NCBI RefSeq assembly: GCF_013626205.1
Contig: NZ_QHJE01000001.1
Span: 744,001-808,000, forward strand
Origin: Hyphomicrobium methylovorum
GTDB lineage: Bacteria > Pseudomonadota > Alphaproteobacteria > Rhizobiales > Hyphomicrobiaceae
Length of the DNA: 64,000 bases
Direction of reading: 5' to 3'
Positions 36,529 through 48,074 of this stretch are shown here, piece by piece; position 1 is the first letter of the stretch, and every line of letters begins with the position of its first letter. Made by a program: the position numbers and the translations under genes. A model generated the notes under the pieces. That model searched no databases. It was not told the DNA's origin and saw nothing but the letters and a program-made list of their open reading frames with translations.

Positions 36529-37584
36529 TCAACCTACGGTCTCGATAAGGCATAGGCTGAATGTCGCCACGAAGAGAAAGGCTGCGAAGCCTAAAAGCAA
36601 GGGCCGAACGCCTTTCGCCCTGAGCTTCGCTATATCCGTTTCAAGCCCCATGGCGGCAAGCGCCATCGACAGGAGGAACGTCGTGAGAGCAACGATCAGC
36701 GCTTTTGCTTCTGCAGGCACCGTGACGAGGCTGTTGACGCCGACCATCGCGATGAAGCCAAGAACGAACCATGGCATCGGCACATTGGAGGGCGAGCGTG
36801 TTTGGTTGCCGGACCGCGATCTCTGCGTGGCAAGAATGCCGAGCACGATCACAACCGGCGCCAGCATCGCGACGCGCGACAGCTTCGCGATTGCCGCTGC
36901 ATCCCCTGCCTGCTGGCCGTCCTGATAGGCGGCCGCCATGACCTGCGCGATCTCATGGATCGAGGCGCCCGCCCAAAGCCCGTAGGCATGAGCGTCCAGA
37001 TGCAACACGCCCGGCATCAGCGGATAGACGAACATCGCAATCGATCCGAAGACGGTGACGCAGGCGACCGCATACGCAACGTCTTCGTCAGGAGCATCGG
37101 TGACGGTATTCGTTGCGATGACAGCTGATGCGCCGCAAATCGAAGTCCCGGCGGCAATCAATTCGGAGAGTTTGCGCTCCACGCCAAGCTTCTGACCGAG
37201 CCACATCGTAAATAGGAACGTACACACGAGCGTAGCCGCGATAATGGCAATGCCTCCTGCTCCGACGTCGATTACTTGCTCGGCCGTCAGTTGCAGGCCC
37301 AGCAGGATGATCGCAACGCGCAGCACCCTGCGAAGACAGAAGGTTACGCCGGCCTTGGCGAGGCTTGGCGTTCCTATGGAATTGTGAAGCGCGATGCCGA
37401 GCGCGATTGCCAGGATCATCGGGCTGAAGATCGCGACGCCCGGCAGTTCTCGCAAGCCGAACGACGCCGCCGCAATGCCTGAGCACAACAGAAGCCCCGG
37501 CCAGATCGCAGCCACGCTGCTGCGTGAGGATTGCGCAGCTATAGAGTTCTGCAGATCACGGGTCTGAGACGTTGTTTCCGGCAT
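36529..37584 (-). CDS. yeiH: YeiH/UPF0324 family putative sulfate-exporter-like membrane protein
   Basis: A 351-residue polytopic membrane protein of about ten helices. Family features include an N-terminal [30 protein letters not shown]-type signature, a conserved [16 protein letters not shown] region and [18 protein letters not shown]. Some members are linked to sulfate or cysteine export, and many sit by LysR regulators of CysB or YeiE type (established association). The transported compound is not shown by sequence. Confidence 0.85.
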   Translation of the reverse strand: MPETTSQTRDLQNSIAAQSSRSSVAAIWPGLLLCSGIAAASFGLRELPGVAIFSPMILAIALGIALHNSIGTPSLAKAGVTFCLRRVLRVAIILLGLQLTAEQVIDVGAGGIAIIAATLVCTFLFTMWLGQKLGVERKLSELIAAGTSICGASAVIATNTVTDAPDEDVAYAVACVTVFGSIAMFVYPLMPGVLHLDAHAYGLWAGASIHEIAQVMAAAYQDGQQAGDAAAIAKLSRVAMLAPVVIVLGILATQRSRSGNQTRSPSNVPMPWFVLGFIAMVGVNSLVTVPAEAKALIVALTTFLLSMALAAMGLETDIAKLRAKGVRPLLLGFAAFLFVATFSLCLIETVG

Positions 37585-37653
37585 TTCTTAGCTCCATTCG
37601 TGGAGCAACATTGGCGGCATTCAATCAATCGATCCAATTCATAATATTTGTTG

Positions 37654-37678
37654 TTTTAATCGTTTTAATCGAACGATT
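37654..37678. promoter_or_regulatory. Candidate LysR-type operator upstream of yeiH
   Basis: Inverted repeat AATCGTT (37658-37664) and AACGATT (37672-37678) separated by seven bases, overlapping a tandem direct repeat TTTTAATCG (37654-37662 and 37663-37671). It lies about 75 bp before the yeiH ATG, in an AT-rich stretch, which suits an LTTR site. The link to the LysR gene is inference. Confidence 0.5.
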
Positions 37679-37867
37679 GCTGTGCTGCGTGTCGGCTGAT
37701 CCGTTTCCAGAATTACGCAGATCATGAGGTGTTCCGCGCGGAACAGGCGGGCGCGTGTCTCCGTGCGACCGTCCGCTCATCGAGATTGCGTTGAAATATT
37801 CGCCATCGCGACGGAGCCAACCGGATTTCTTCCAGGCTCGTTTGCAACTCAATTCTGGAGCACCCCC

Positions 37868-38134
37868 ATGTCCCTCAAGTCTCTCATCGTTGGAACCGCC
37901 ATCGTCGTCGCCGCTATGAGCGGTGATGTCGCTAGTGCAAGCGCACACGGCCATGGTGGAGGCCATTCGATGGGGCATCACCATCACCACAATCACGGGC
38001 TGCGTATCGTTCTCGGTGGCGGCGGATATTCGAACGGCGGCTACTCAAGCTGCGGCTATCTCTATAACCGCTGGCAGTACACAGGATCGCGCTACTGGAA
38101 GCGCCGCTTCCTGGATTGCCGTTACGGCTGGTAA
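37868..38134 (+). CDS. Small secreted His/Gly-rich protein, putative metal binder
   Basis: An 88-residue protein. Signal peptide residues 1-26 end near ASA-HG. The mature part opens with HGHGGGHSMGHHHHHNHG, nine or more His in 18 residues, followed by a Gly/Tyr-rich region with two cysteines (SSCGYLYN, LDCRYGW). It would bind Ni, Zn or Cu in the periplasm (inference). ATG 37868 was chosen because it gives the signal peptide directly. A strong hairpin terminator follows at 38168. Confidence 0.7.
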   Translation: MSLKSLIVGTAIVVAAMSGDVASASAHGHGGGHSMGHHHHHNHGLRIVLGGGGYSNGGYSSCGYLYNRWQYTGSRYWKRRFLDCRYGW

Positions 38135-38167
38135 CAGTCCGACTGTCAGCACAAGCAAACACAGCAA

Positions 38168-38204
38168 CGCCTCGAAGCCATGAGCTTCGAGGCGATTGTT
38201 TCTT
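38168..38204 (+). terminator. Hairpin terminator between the His-rich gene and guaA
   Basis: A perfect 11-bp stem CGCCTCGAAGC/GCTTCGAGGCG (38168-38178 with 38184-38194), five-base loop, then ATTGTTTCTT. It can serve the plus-strand His-rich gene and, read the other way, guaA, whose 3' end is at 38282. Confidence 0.7.
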
Positions 38205-38281
38205 CTACGAACGGCTAGCGGCCAGTTCGGTGTGTTTTGAAGACTCTGACGTGCTATCGGCCGCGCTTAAGCAAGCCAAAA

Positions 38282-39841
38282 TCATTCCCACTCGATCGTA
38301 CCGGGTGGTTTCGAGGTGACGTCGTAGACGACGCGGTTCACGCCCTTTACCTCGTTGATGATGCGCGTTGCGACGCGGCCCAAAAACTCCATGTCGAAAT
38401 GGAAGAAGTCAGCCGTCATGCCATCGACCGACGTGACGGCGCGCAGGCCGAGCACATGATCGTATGTCCGGCCGTCTCCCATGACGCCAACGGTGCGCAC
38501 CGGAAGGAGCACGGCGAAGGCCTGCCAGATCGCGTCGTAAAGGCCTGCCTTGCGGATTTCGTCGAGGTAGACCGCATCGGCTTTGCGAAGAATATCGAGC
38601 TTTTCGACCGTGATTTCGCCTGGAATGCGGATCGCGAGGCCCGGCCCTGGGAACGGGTGGCGACCGACGAATGCTTCGGGCAGTCCGAGTTCCCGGCCGA
38701 GCGCGCGCACTTCATCCTTGAACAACTCGCGCAGCGGTTCCACGAGCTTCATATTCATTCGCTCGGGAAGGCCGCCGACGTTGTGATGCGATTTGATCGT
38801 GACCGACGGTCCACCGGTGAACGATACGCTTTCGATCACGTCCGGGTAGAGCGTGCCCTGGGCGAGAAACTCTGCGCCGCCGATCTTCTTTGCTTCGTCT
38901 TCAAACACATCGATGAAGTTTTTGCCGATCGCCTTGCGTTTCGCTTCAGGATCGGAAACGCCAGCAAGCGCATCGAGAAAGCGCTTCGAGGCATCCACGT
39001 GCACGAGGGGGATGTTGTAGTGATTGCGGAACAGGTTCACGACTTCGTCGGCTTCGCTGAGGCGCATCAAGCCGTGGTCAACGAAAACGCACGTCAACTG
39101 ATCGCCGATCGCTTCGTGGATCAGGACGGCTGCAACGCTACTGTCGACGCCGCCGGATAAACCGCAGATAACGCGACCTTTGCCGACCTGCTTCTGTATC
39201 TTGGCGATCATTTCGCGGCGGTAGGCCGCCATCGTCCAATCGGATTTCAGCCCGGCGATGCGGTGGACGAAGTTCGAAATGAGCTTTGCGCCATCCGGGG
39301 TGTGTACGACTTCGGGATGGAACTGGACGGCATAAAAGCGCCGCGCTTCATCGGCCACGGCCGCATAGGGCGCGTTCTCGCTTGCTGCGATAACTTCAAA
39401 GCCTTCCGGCAAGCGCGTTACGCGGTCGCCATGGCTCATCCAGACCTGATGCTGCGTGCCCGGCGTCCATACGCCTTCGAATAGCGGGCTCGCTGTTTTG
39501 ACCGAAAGGAAAGAGCGGCCGAATTCGCGATGGTGCCCGGCTTCGACTGCGCCGCCGAGTTGCGTCGCGATCGTCTGCTGGCCATAACAGATTCCAAATA
39601 CCGGGATGCCTGCTTCAAACACCGAAGCCGGCGCGCGGGGCGAACCGTCCTCGGTGACGGAGGCCGGGCCGCCAGAGAGGATGACGGCTTTCGGCTTGAG
39701 CTTTTCGAAGGCCTCGGCGGCATTCTGGAAGGGATGAATTTCACAGTAAACGCCGGATTCTCGTACGCGCCTCGCGATGAGCTGCGTTACTTGGCTGCCG
39801 AAGTCGATGATGAGGACTGAGTCTGTCACGATTGCGGGCAT
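38282..39841 (-). CDS. guaA: GMP synthase (glutamine-hydrolysing)
   Basis: A 519-residue enzyme converting XMP to GMP. The class I amidotransferase domain (1-200) has the nucleophile in GICYGQQ and the FHPEV segment. The ATP pyrophosphatase domain carries the P-loop [10 protein letters not shown] (about residues 229-238); the C-terminal dimerisation domain ends KPPGTIEWE. Length is typical. guaB lies 3.7 kb upstream on the same strand. Confidence 0.97.
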   Translation of the reverse strand: MPAIVTDSVLIIDFGSQVTQLIARRVRESGVYCEIHPFQNAAEAFEKLKPKAVILSGGPASVTEDGSPRAPASVFEAGIPVFGICYGQQTIATQLGGAVEAGHHREFGRSFLSVKTASPLFEGVWTPGTQHQVWMSHGDRVTRLPEGFEVIAASENAPYAAVADEARRFYAVQFHPEVVHTPDGAKLISNFVHRIAGLKSDWTMAAYRREMIAKIQKQVGKGRVICGLSGGVDSSVAAVLIHEAIGDQLTCVFVDHGLMRLSEADEVVNLFRNHYNIPLVHVDASKRFLDALAGVSDPEAKRKAIGKNFIDVFEDEAKKIGGAEFLAQGTLYPDVIESVSFTGGPSVTIKSHHNVGGLPERMNMKLVEPLRELFKDEVRALGRELGLPEAFVGRHPFPGPGLAIRIPGEITVEKLDILRKADAVYLDEIRKAGLYDAIWQAFAVLLPVRTVGVMGDGRTYDHVLGLRAVTSVDGMTADFFHFDMEFLGRVATRIINEVKGVNRVVYDVTSKPPGTIEWE

Positions 39842-39933
39842 CTCCCTTTCAGAGCCCTCCCCCTACGCGATCGCGGCTTCTGCTGCAACGGCAAGGCCGC
39901 CGCGTGGCGTGCAAAGGGCGCCGAAATTGCGGC

Positions 39934-40386
39934 CTACGCGTTCATTTGCCAGACGGTCCAATTCAATGCCGCGGCAAAAGTTACCCAGAGCAGATAGGGG
40001 ACGAATAGGTAGGCCGCCCGGGTATCGATCCGCCGGGCGAGGACGATAAACGCGACGATCGCAAGCCAGAGCGCGGTGATGTCAGCAAACGCCAAGCCGA
40101 TGTCGTGCCGCTCGAACATCAGGTACGACCATAGGCCGTTGAGAAAAAGTCCGACGCCCCAGGCGACGATGGCCGCACTCCATCCCGCGGCTCGCCAAAC
40201 GAGCCAACCGGCGATGCCGATCATGATGTAGAGAATGCTCCACGCTATCGGGAACAGTCCGTTCGGCGGCGTCCATTCGGGCTTAGCAAGGGACTCGTAC
40301 CAGGCTCCGGGCCGGAAGGTTACGCCCGACATGGCGACCAGTAGAACCAGGGCAAGGAAGACGATCAGGGAGCCAATGTTTTTCAT
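39934..40386 (-). CDS. tspO: TspO/MBR family tryptophan-rich sensory protein
   Basis: A 150-residue membrane protein with five predicted helices. Family landmarks are WYESLAKPEWTPPNGLFPIAWSILYIMIG, then LNGLWSYLMFERHDIGLAF and the C-terminal YLLWVTFAAALNWTVWQMN. TspO binds porphyrins and influences tetrapyrrole and photosynthesis or stress regulation in alphaproteobacteria. There are no bacteriochlorophyll genes in the window, so a stress or haem-linked role is likelier. Confidence 0.9.
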   Translation of the reverse strand: MKNIGSLIVFLALVLLVAMSGVTFRPGAWYESLAKPEWTPPNGLFPIAWSILYIMIGIAGWLVWRAAGWSAAIVAWGVGLFLNGLWSYLMFERHDIGLAFADITALWLAIVAFIVLARRIDTRAAYLFVPYLLWVTFAAALNWTVWQMNA

Positions 40387-40479
40387 TGCTACTGGGTGTC
40401 CATTTCCTCAACTTCACGCCGAGCCTAGGATATGCCTTCGCGACCAATCCATACGGGCCAAGCGAGGCGATGACAATCG

Positions 40480-40878
40480 ATGCTGACAATCAAGACGAAG
40501 CTTGGCCTGAGCCCCATCGCCGGAATCGGATTGTTCGCGGCTGAGGACATCAAGAAGGGCACAGTGACGTGGCGGTTCGTGCCGGAGTTCGACAGGCTTT
40601 TTCGCGGCGACGAGATCCATGCGTTGCCTGAGCCCGCGCGCAGCAATCTTCTCGATCACGTCTACCTCGACGACGCCAGCGGGCTTTACGTGCTGTGCGC
40701 CGACAATGCGCGCTTCATGAACCACGCCGACGATCCAAATACCGCAGGTGTTCACGAAGCGGGCGCTGTGGAAGGGTACGACGTCGCGACGCGCGATATT
40801 GCTGCCGGTGAAGAACTGACGTGCGATTACCAAAGCTTCGACGCGGATGCGAACCGCAAGCTCGGCACCGAGCGATAG
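40480..40878 (+). CDS. SET-domain protein (putative protein-lysine methyltransferase), short form
   Basis: A 132-residue stand-alone SET domain. SAM-binding GIGLFA (15-20), the knot motif RFMNHADDPNT (79-88, N81-H82) and GEELTCDY (110-117, catalytic Tyr117) are all in place. There is no post-SET cysteine cluster. Bacterial SET proteins methylate proteins; substrates are mostly unknown. It converges with a second, different SET-domain gene 12 bp away, which is unusual. Confidence 0.85.
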   Translation: MLTIKTKLGLSPIAGIGLFAAEDIKKGTVTWRFVPEFDRLFRGDEIHALPEPARSNLLDHVYLDDASGLYVLCADNARFMNHADDPNTAGVHEAGAVEGYDVATRDIAAGEELTCDYQSFDADANRKLGTER

Positions 40879-40890
40879 ACGCGGCGTCTA

Positions 40891-41475
40891 TCATTCGCCC
40901 GGCAGCACATTCACCGCTGGTGCCTTTCGGCGATACGCCCTGCGTTTGACCGCAACGGCTCGAAGAACCTTTTCGCTCGCGATGCGGCGTTGCAGATAGG
41001 GCGAGAAATAGCCCGCGTAGCGCTGCCAAAGTTCGAACCGACGCCAATCGTCACCCGAGACATGGCCGCGACAGTGCGGTGAGCCGCACGAGCATGCGAA
41101 CTCGTCGTAAGGCGAGCCGTCGCTCATCGCGTAATCGTAGGTGATCTCTTCACCGGCCGCGATATCGCGCATCGCGACGAGAGCGATCTGCCCGGATAGT
41201 CCAGCGTTCGGGCTGCAGCTGTGATTGACGTAGTCCGGGGGCTCACAATCCGACAGCGATACGAGATACTGGTCTTCCTCGACCTGAAGGCAGTAGCGCC
41301 GGACCGTCGGAGACAAGCTGTTCAGCTCCTCACCGGTTACGAGCGTGCCGCTCCAGACGACGAGCAATTCGCCTTTGGCGATCGCGCCGCGTGCAACGAC
41401 CGTGTGGCCGCCGCGGTTGGGTGTGAGATGAACTTCGCACTTGGGAGAAAGAAAGGAGTTTGGCCTGTCGCTCAT
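40891..41475 (-). CDS. SET-domain protein with post-SET zinc cluster
   Basis: A 194-residue protein. The SET core includes VVARGAIAKGELLVVWSG, the NHSCSPN motif (84-90) and GEEITYDY (108-115), followed by the post-SET CSCGSPHCRG motif: C128, C130 and C135, which with C87 form the Zn site closing the lysine channel. A basic C-terminal tail (KRRAYRRK) may bind nucleic acid or an acidic partner. It is more eukaryote-like than the facing SET gene. Substrate unknown. Confidence 0.85.
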   Translation of the reverse strand: MSDRPNSFLSPKCEVHLTPNRGGHTVVARGAIAKGELLVVWSGTLVTGEELNSLSPTVRRYCLQVEEDQYLVSLSDCEPPDYVNHSCSPNAGLSGQIALVAMRDIAAGEEITYDYAMSDGSPYDEFACSCGSPHCRGHVSGDDWRRFELWQRYAGYFSPYLQRRIASEKVLRAVAVKRRAYRRKAPAVNVLPGE

Positions 41476-41765
41476 TCAGTGACCCCAACTGGCCGTGTGA
41501 GCAGGAGACGCGACGGAGTGAAACGACACCGCAGCGCGTCCCTAGATTTGTCGTCAGCCAATGACAAACGACGCATCACATAAGATGGCCGCTGGCGATG
41601 TCAACGTCGAAAGATGGGCAATTGCGGTGCTATACGCCGGTCAAATTTTATTTCAGATCATCGCGGATCTGGGACCCATTAGAGATGCTCAAACTTACGC
41701 CAACGGGAGGCCCGGCTCGGCTGATCCGGCCAGCCGAGCATGCTGAAAATTTGGACGGGAAAGGT

Positions 41766-43058
41766 CTAGCTCGCGCGTTCCAGCACGGCGACGAAGAAGC
41801 CGTCCGTGCCGTGCCGGGCGGGCGTGAGCAACAGTGAGTCGCTGCGCCCGTCAGCGGAGGGGGGCAACTCTGCCGATCCGGCCGCGGCCCAGGCTTCAGC
41901 CGTTGGAATGATCCGAAACTCGCTGTTGGCCGCAAGGAATTCGGCGACCTGGCCGGTGTTTTCCTCGGGCAGAATGGAGCACGTCACGTACACCAATCGG
42001 CCGCCGCGCTTCACGAGGGTCGCGCCGCGCGCCAGTACCGAACGCTGTTCCGCCATGCGCGCCGCCAGAGCGTCGGGCTTCAATCGCCACTTCGCATCGG
42101 GACGCCGCCGCCAAGTGCCTGAGCCGGTGCATGGCGCATCGCACAGAACGACATCGAAGCGCGGACCGAGAGCGGTAAGGGCTGCTTCATCGCCGCCGCG
42201 AAGCACCTGAACGTTGCGCACCCCCGCCCGCTTGATGCGGTCGAAGATGGGCTTCAACTGCAGACGGTTGGCGTCGTAGGCATAAAGCTGCCCGGTATTC
42301 TGCATGACGGCCGCGAGTGCCAGCGTTTTACCGCCCGCCCCAGCGCAGAGATCCAGCACCTGCTTGCGCGAGCCAGCGCCTGCCAACAAGGCCGCGATTT
42401 GCGAGCCTTCGTCCTGGATTTCAAACCAACCGGCTTGGAAAGCAGCCTCAGCCTGAAGGTTCGGCGTTCGCTGCGCACCCTCCGGCGGAGCAATTCGAAC
42501 GCCGATCGGCGATATCGGGCACGCGACTGCGCCGAAGCTCGTCAGAGCTTTCAAAACCTTCTCGGGCGTAGCTTTAAGCGTGTTGACGCGCAGATCTGCT
42601 GGCGCGCGTTTCGCCATCGCCTGCCCCTCAGCGACGGCGTTCTCGCCGAATTGGCTGGAAAACGCAGGCCAGAGCCATTCGGGGATATCGGCTTGGGCGC
42701 AGGCCGGCGCGTCTGCGCGATCACGTGTCAGGCCCAAGCGTTCCTCGTCTGACAACGGTCCCGGCGAATGATCGGCGCCGTCACAAGCTGCAATCACGAC
42801 TTCGGTGGAAAGGCCCAGCGCAGACGGAGCCGCACCTATGGCCAGCGCGCGAGGCGTGTCGGCGCCAAGCGCCCAGGCAAGCGACGCCCGGTGACGCAAC
42901 GCGTCATACACCAGGCCGCCGATAGCGTTCCGGTCGCCAGATCCCGCAAATCGATGCGTCTTGCCCCAATCGGTCAATGCGATGGCGACAGGCTGATAAC
43001 GAGTGAGGATCGCGTCCAGAACCTCGATCGCCGCGGCGATCCGGGCTCCAGCTCTCAT
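41766..43058 (-). CDS. RsmB/NOP2-family rRNA cytosine-5 methyltransferase
   Basis: A 430-residue protein. An N-terminal NusB-like helical region (about 1-120) precedes the Rossmann methyltransferase domain with VLDLCAGAGGKTLALAAVM, FDVVLCDAPCTGSGTWRRRPD (motif IV, Cys) and LVYVTCSILPEEN (motif VI, catalytic Cys). This is the two-Cys m5C mechanism. ATG 43058 was chosen over the in-frame start at 43220, which would lie inside the MAPEG gene. It follows that gene by 11 bp. RsmB is likely, but other family members exist. Confidence 0.88.
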   Translation of the reverse strand: MRAGARIAAAIEVLDAILTRYQPVAIALTDWGKTHRFAGSGDRNAIGGLVYDALRHRASLAWALGADTPRALAIGAAPSALGLSTEVVIAACDGADHSPGPLSDEERLGLTRDRADAPACAQADIPEWLWPAFSSQFGENAVAEGQAMAKRAPADLRVNTLKATPEKVLKALTSFGAVACPISPIGVRIAPPEGAQRTPNLQAEAAFQAGWFEIQDEGSQIAALLAGAGSRKQVLDLCAGAGGKTLALAAVMQNTGQLYAYDANRLQLKPIFDRIKRAGVRNVQVLRGGDEAALTALGPRFDVVLCDAPCTGSGTWRRRPDAKWRLKPDALAARMAEQRSVLARGATLVKRGGRLVYVTCSILPEENTGQVAEFLAANSEFRIIPTAEAWAAAGSAELPPSADGRSDSLLLTPARHGTDGFFVAVLERAS

Positions 43059-43069
43059 AACAACTCCAT

Positions 43070-43492
43070 TCAGGCAGCGGTCAAAATCTTGACTGCGAAG
43101 ATAATCCACATCGCGATCAGCAAGACCAAGCCGAGGCCGTAGACCTTGGAACGCCACGAGATGTTGTTGCTGGTGACGTGTATGTAGGCATGAACGAGAC
43201 GCGAGATGACGAAGAGCCAAGCCAACACCAACAACAGAATATCGCCGACGCGGGTGATGAGGATGAAGGCAATCAGCACATAGTAGAGCATCGGGAGCTC
43301 AAGCTGATTGTGATACGCGTTGGCGATTTGCGTCGCGCGCGCGGGCCAATTCGGCTGGCGCAGGTCAACGTCCTTGGGCGCGACTTTGCCACTCATCAAG
43401 GCTCCCATCCGCTCACGCGCCATCATCAAATGGAGCGCGAACGCGAGCGCGACGAGAACGAATGTCGGCAGAAGAAAATCAGTGACCGTCAT
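43070..43492 (-). CDS. MAPEG-family membrane protein
   Basis: A 140-residue protein with four helices, belonging to the membrane-associated eicosanoid/glutathione metabolism family. Typical features are ARATQIANAYHNQLELPMLYYVLIAF and LAWLFVISRLVHAYIHVTSNNISWR. Bacterial members have poorly known, possibly glutathione-linked roles. It lies between guaB and the RsmB-type gene, all on the minus strand with short gaps. Confidence 0.85.
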   Translation of the reverse strand: MTVTDFLLPTFVLVALAFALHLMMARERMGALMSGKVAPKDVDLRQPNWPARATQIANAYHNQLELPMLYYVLIAFILITRVGDILLLVLAWLFVISRLVHAYIHVTSNNISWRSKVYGLGLVLLIAMWIIFAVKILTAA

Positions 43493-43528
43493 CGGAGCCT
43501 CTCTGTTGGATAAAGCCGATGCGGACGA

Positions 43529-45151
<1,623 letters not shown>

Positions 45152-45294
45152 TCAAATGTGGATCAACGTACGCTATTTCAGGGCGTACGCAGTTTAACGT
45201 CACATGGATGTCGCCAAACTGGGCGATATAGCGTGGCAGGGGGTTCAAAGCCTCCGTCAGATTCAAGGCCGGATACGGTCGAAGGCACCTCGCC

Positions 45295-45804
45295 TCAGCG
45301 CGCTGACATTGGCGCCGCCGATCCCGCCGCTTCCCTGTTTGCTGCAATCGCCAGCCCCGTCAGGATGACCACCTTGGCGAGGGTCAACAACAGCAGCACG
45401 CCGAAGTTGCCGGGCTCGAAATTGTTGGCGAGCATCGCCTGATGCACGTGTCCAATCGCGACGCCGATGTAGAACAACACGATATAGCAAACGACGGCCG
45501 TCTTGAAATCGAGGCTACGCCAGAACGAGACTATCGCGGTGATGCCGATCGCCATATCGGCCACGCCGATCTCAAACTGAAACGGACTGTCTTGCCAGCC
45601 AATGTAAGACGCTGCCGTCTCCGGGAAGAAGACGTGGAACGCTCCTGCCCAAACGCCTTCGACGCCGACCGAGAGAAGCAGCAGCCAAGCCAGATAGCGA
45701 TGTGCTTTTGATGCTGGGCTGCGCGTGATGAATGCGATGAACACCGCGGATATGAACAGAAGGGCCGGAAGATTGGTCAAAACGAAGCGAATTGCGTCAG
45801 CCAT
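45295..45804 (-). CDS. DUF6790-like membrane protein
   Basis: A 169-residue protein with about four or five helices (12-28, 36-60, 78-96, 104-122, 138-158). GVEGVWAGAFHVFFPETAASYIGWQDSPFQFEIG is characteristic of a small family of proteobacterial membrane proteins (DUF6790, from memory). GAGGAGA precedes the ATG. Function unknown; flanked by guaB and rlmE. Confidence 0.7.
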   Translation of the reverse strand: MADAIRFVLTNLPALLFISAVFIAFITRSPASKAHRYLAWLLLLSVGVEGVWAGAFHVFFPETAASYIGWQDSPFQFEIGVADMAIGITAIVSFWRSLDFKTAVVCYIVLFYIGVAIGHVHQAMLANNFEPGNFGVLLLLTLAKVVILTGLAIAANREAAGSAAPMSAR

Positions 45805-45848
45805 CGAATTGTCTCCTCAGTTTCCTGATGCGTGTCTATCCCGCAGCG

Positions 45849-46595
45849 TTATTCTTCTGACGCACCGCCTCTGAATCCCGTCGCGAGCACGTAAAGCTCC
45901 GAGCTTTCAGCACGGCTTGCTGGCGGCTTCACGTGGCGCACAACGGCGAAATCCCGCTTCAGCATATCGAGCAGACCGCGCTCTGTTCCGCCCTGAAAGA
46001 CTTTGCAAAGGAACGTTCCGCCGGGTTCGAGCACGTCTGCCGCAAACGCCGCCGCAATTTCCGCGAGACCGATGATGCGCAAGTGATCCGTCTTCGCGTG
46101 TCCGACTGTCGGCGCAGCCATGTCTGACAGAACGACGTCGGCGCGGCCGCCGCGAAGGCGCGACTTCAACTCGTCCTCGGCTTCGGGAGCCGTGAAGTCC
46201 ATCTCTAGGATTTCGACGCCCGGTATGGGTTCGAAATTCAGATAGTCGATCGCGATGACCTGCCCCTTACCATCGAGAGCCTTGACGATCTCGGCCGCGA
46301 TTTGCGACCAGCCGCCGGGCGCGGCGCCGAGGTCTATGACGCGCTGGCCGGACTTCAAGAAATTGAAACGTCCGTTAATTTCACGCAGCTTGAACGCCGC
46401 GCGCGATCGCAAGCCCTCACGCTTCGAGGCCGCCACGTAGGGGTCGTTCAACTGGCGCTCGAGCCACCGTTGCGATGATGCCGTTCGCTTGTTGGAGCTC
46501 TTCACCGCCGTTCGGAGCTGACGCTGCCCGCCACTCAAACTGCTGCGCGTACCCTTGCCCTTGCCGCTTTTTGCGCCGCCGCCCTTACCTGTCAC
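45849..46595 (-). CDS. rlmE: 23S rRNA 2'-O-ribose methyltransferase (U2552)
   Basis: A 248-residue RrmJ/FtsJ-type methyltransferase that modifies U2552 in the A-loop. A basic Gly/Lys/Ser-rich N-terminus (1-35) precedes the catalytic domain, starting at [24 protein letters not shown] motif [17 protein letters not shown] is clear. The K-D-K-E tetrad is represented by the Lys in RAAFKL, Asp in VLSDMA, Lys in FLCKVFQGG and Glu in [14 protein letters not shown] 46595 overlaps the stop of the Ppx/GppA gene by four bases. Confidence 0.95.
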   Translation of the reverse strand: MTGKGGGAKSGKGKGTRSSLSGGQRQLRTAVKSSNKRTASSQRWLERQLNDPYVAASKREGLRSRAAFKLREINGRFNFLKSGQRVIDLGAAPGGWSQIAAEIVKALDGKGQVIAIDYLNFEPIPGVEILEMDFTAPEAEDELKSRLRGGRADVVLSDMAAPTVGHAKTDHLRIIGLAEIAAAFAADVLEPGGTFLCKVFQGGTERGLLDMLKRDFAVVRHVKPPASRAESSELYVLATGFRGGASEE

Positions 46596-47869
46596 GTTGC
46601 GGATCCTTGTCCGGACCGGCGCTTACCACGCCGCCGGCGGCCGGTCCGCCATACGCCGTCTTCCATCATCAAGTGCATCAGAATTCCTTCGCGCAAGCCA
46701 CGGTCAGCGACGCGCAGCCGGCTGGCAGGCCAGAGTTTCATAATTGCGTCGAGAATAGCGCAACCGGCAAGTACGAGATCGGCCCGCTCGCGACCGATAC
46801 AGGGCTGAAGAACGCGCTCTTCATAGCTTTGCGCCAGCAGCTCGTTGGTTACGTCGTCAATATCTGACGTGTTAAGCCATATCCCGTCCACGCGCTTCCG
46901 ATCGTAACGGTCGAGATCAAGCAACACGCCCGCAATCGTCGTAACCGTGCCCGAGGTGCCAAGCAAATGCACCGATCGGCCAGCCAGACGTTCAGTAAAA
47001 CGATGCTTGGCCTCGAATGGCAGCAGGAGCTGCGCCACAGCGTCCGACATCGCCGCGAAGGTTTCCGGCGTGACATTGCGGCCGTCGAACTTTTCCGACA
47101 GCGTCACCACGCCGACTGGTAACGAGGCCCAGGCGACGATTGCGTCCTCGAGATCCGCCCGGCCGGCGAGCACGTCCCGGCGCGAGCGCAGGCGAGTCAT
47201 ATCGAGCCAGATGATTTCCGAGGAGCCGCCGCCGATATCGAAGACGAGAACGAATTCCGCTTCGGGATCGATCAACGTGGCGCAACCCGCAACGGCGAGA
47301 CGCGCTTCGATCTCCGGCGTCAGCACTTCGAGCTCCAACCCGAAGCTCTCGCGAACACGTGCAATGAATGATGGCCCGTTCGATGCGACGCGGCACGCCT
47401 GCGTCGCAACCAGACGCGCGCGCTCAACTCCGTGGCGCTGCAGCTTTCCTGCGCACACCTTCAGGGCGTCCATGGTGCGCGCCATGGCTTGGTCACCGAG
47501 GCGGCCTGCCTGACTCACGCCCTCGCCCAGACGGATGATGCGCGAGAACGCGTCAACGACGCGAAACCCCCGGCGTGAGGGACGCGCGAGTAGCAAGCGG
47601 CAGTTGTTCGTTCCGAGATCGAGTGCGCCATACACGGGCTCGTTGCCGACGTCGGCGCCATCGCCGTGTTGCAGGCCGCGGCTGGGCGCGTCCGCGCGTG
47701 ATGATTGGCGCGGAAACGACTTCGACGCTGCGCTCGATAGATGGTTGCGCCGATCCGTGTCGCTGCCGCGCTGAAACGGATACGATTGACCTGAGAGCGG
47801 AGCATCCTCGCCGTTTGCGGCCCTTTCAATACGGGACGCAGCGTCAGGACCTGGTTCAACAGGCTTCAA
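46592..47869 (-). CDS. Ppx/GppA-family exopolyphosphatase or pppGpp phosphatase
   Basis: A 425-residue member of the ASKHA phosphatase superfamily. After a ~75-residue poorly conserved N-terminus comes [18 protein letters not shown] (phosphate 1), and later [18 protein letters not shown] (phosphate 2) and [12 protein letters not shown]. It lacks the C-terminal HD domain of E. coli Ppx, a short form common in alphaproteobacteria. TTG 47869 is the start, since GGAGAG precedes it by six bases. Its stop overlaps rlmE, so the two are coupled. Confidence 0.9.
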   Translation of the reverse strand: MKPVEPGPDAASRIERAANGEDAPLSGQSYPFQRGSDTDRRNHLSSAASKSFPRQSSRADAPSRGLQHGDGADVGNEPVYGALDLGTNNCRLLLARPSRRGFRVVDAFSRIIRLGEGVSQAGRLGDQAMARTMDALKVCAGKLQRHGVERARLVATQACRVASNGPSFIARVRESFGLELEVLTPEIEARLAVAGCATLIDPEAEFVLVFDIGGGSSEIIWLDMTRLRSRRDVLAGRADLEDAIVAWASLPVGVVTLSEKFDGRNVTPETFAAMSDAVAQLLLPFEAKHRFTERLAGRSVHLLGTSGTVTTIAGVLLDLDRYDRKRVDGIWLNTSDIDDVTNELLAQSYEERVLQPCIGRERADLVLAGCAILDAIMKLWPASRLRVADRGLREGILMHLMMEDGVWRTGRRRRGKRRSGQGSAT

Positions 47870-48074
47870 CGTTTTCTCTCCAGGACCTGGTCATAGCACG
47901 AGCTTCCTAGACGGACGCCGTGCGCACTTCAGGCCAACATTCTGGACCTCGGTTGAGGGCAAGTGTATCAGGTCGCCAAGCTCCGTAAAGCTCCGGCGGG
48001 CAAAACGGCGAAAACTCAGGGTGAACAATGCGCACGATGACGGTCTCCCTGCCTTAACGCCATCGGATTTGAAC

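Noticed and set aside
41561-41746. Small plus-strand frame of 61 residues between the SET and RsmB-type genes
   Set aside because: No ribosome-binding site or homology, and its C-terminus is non-descript.
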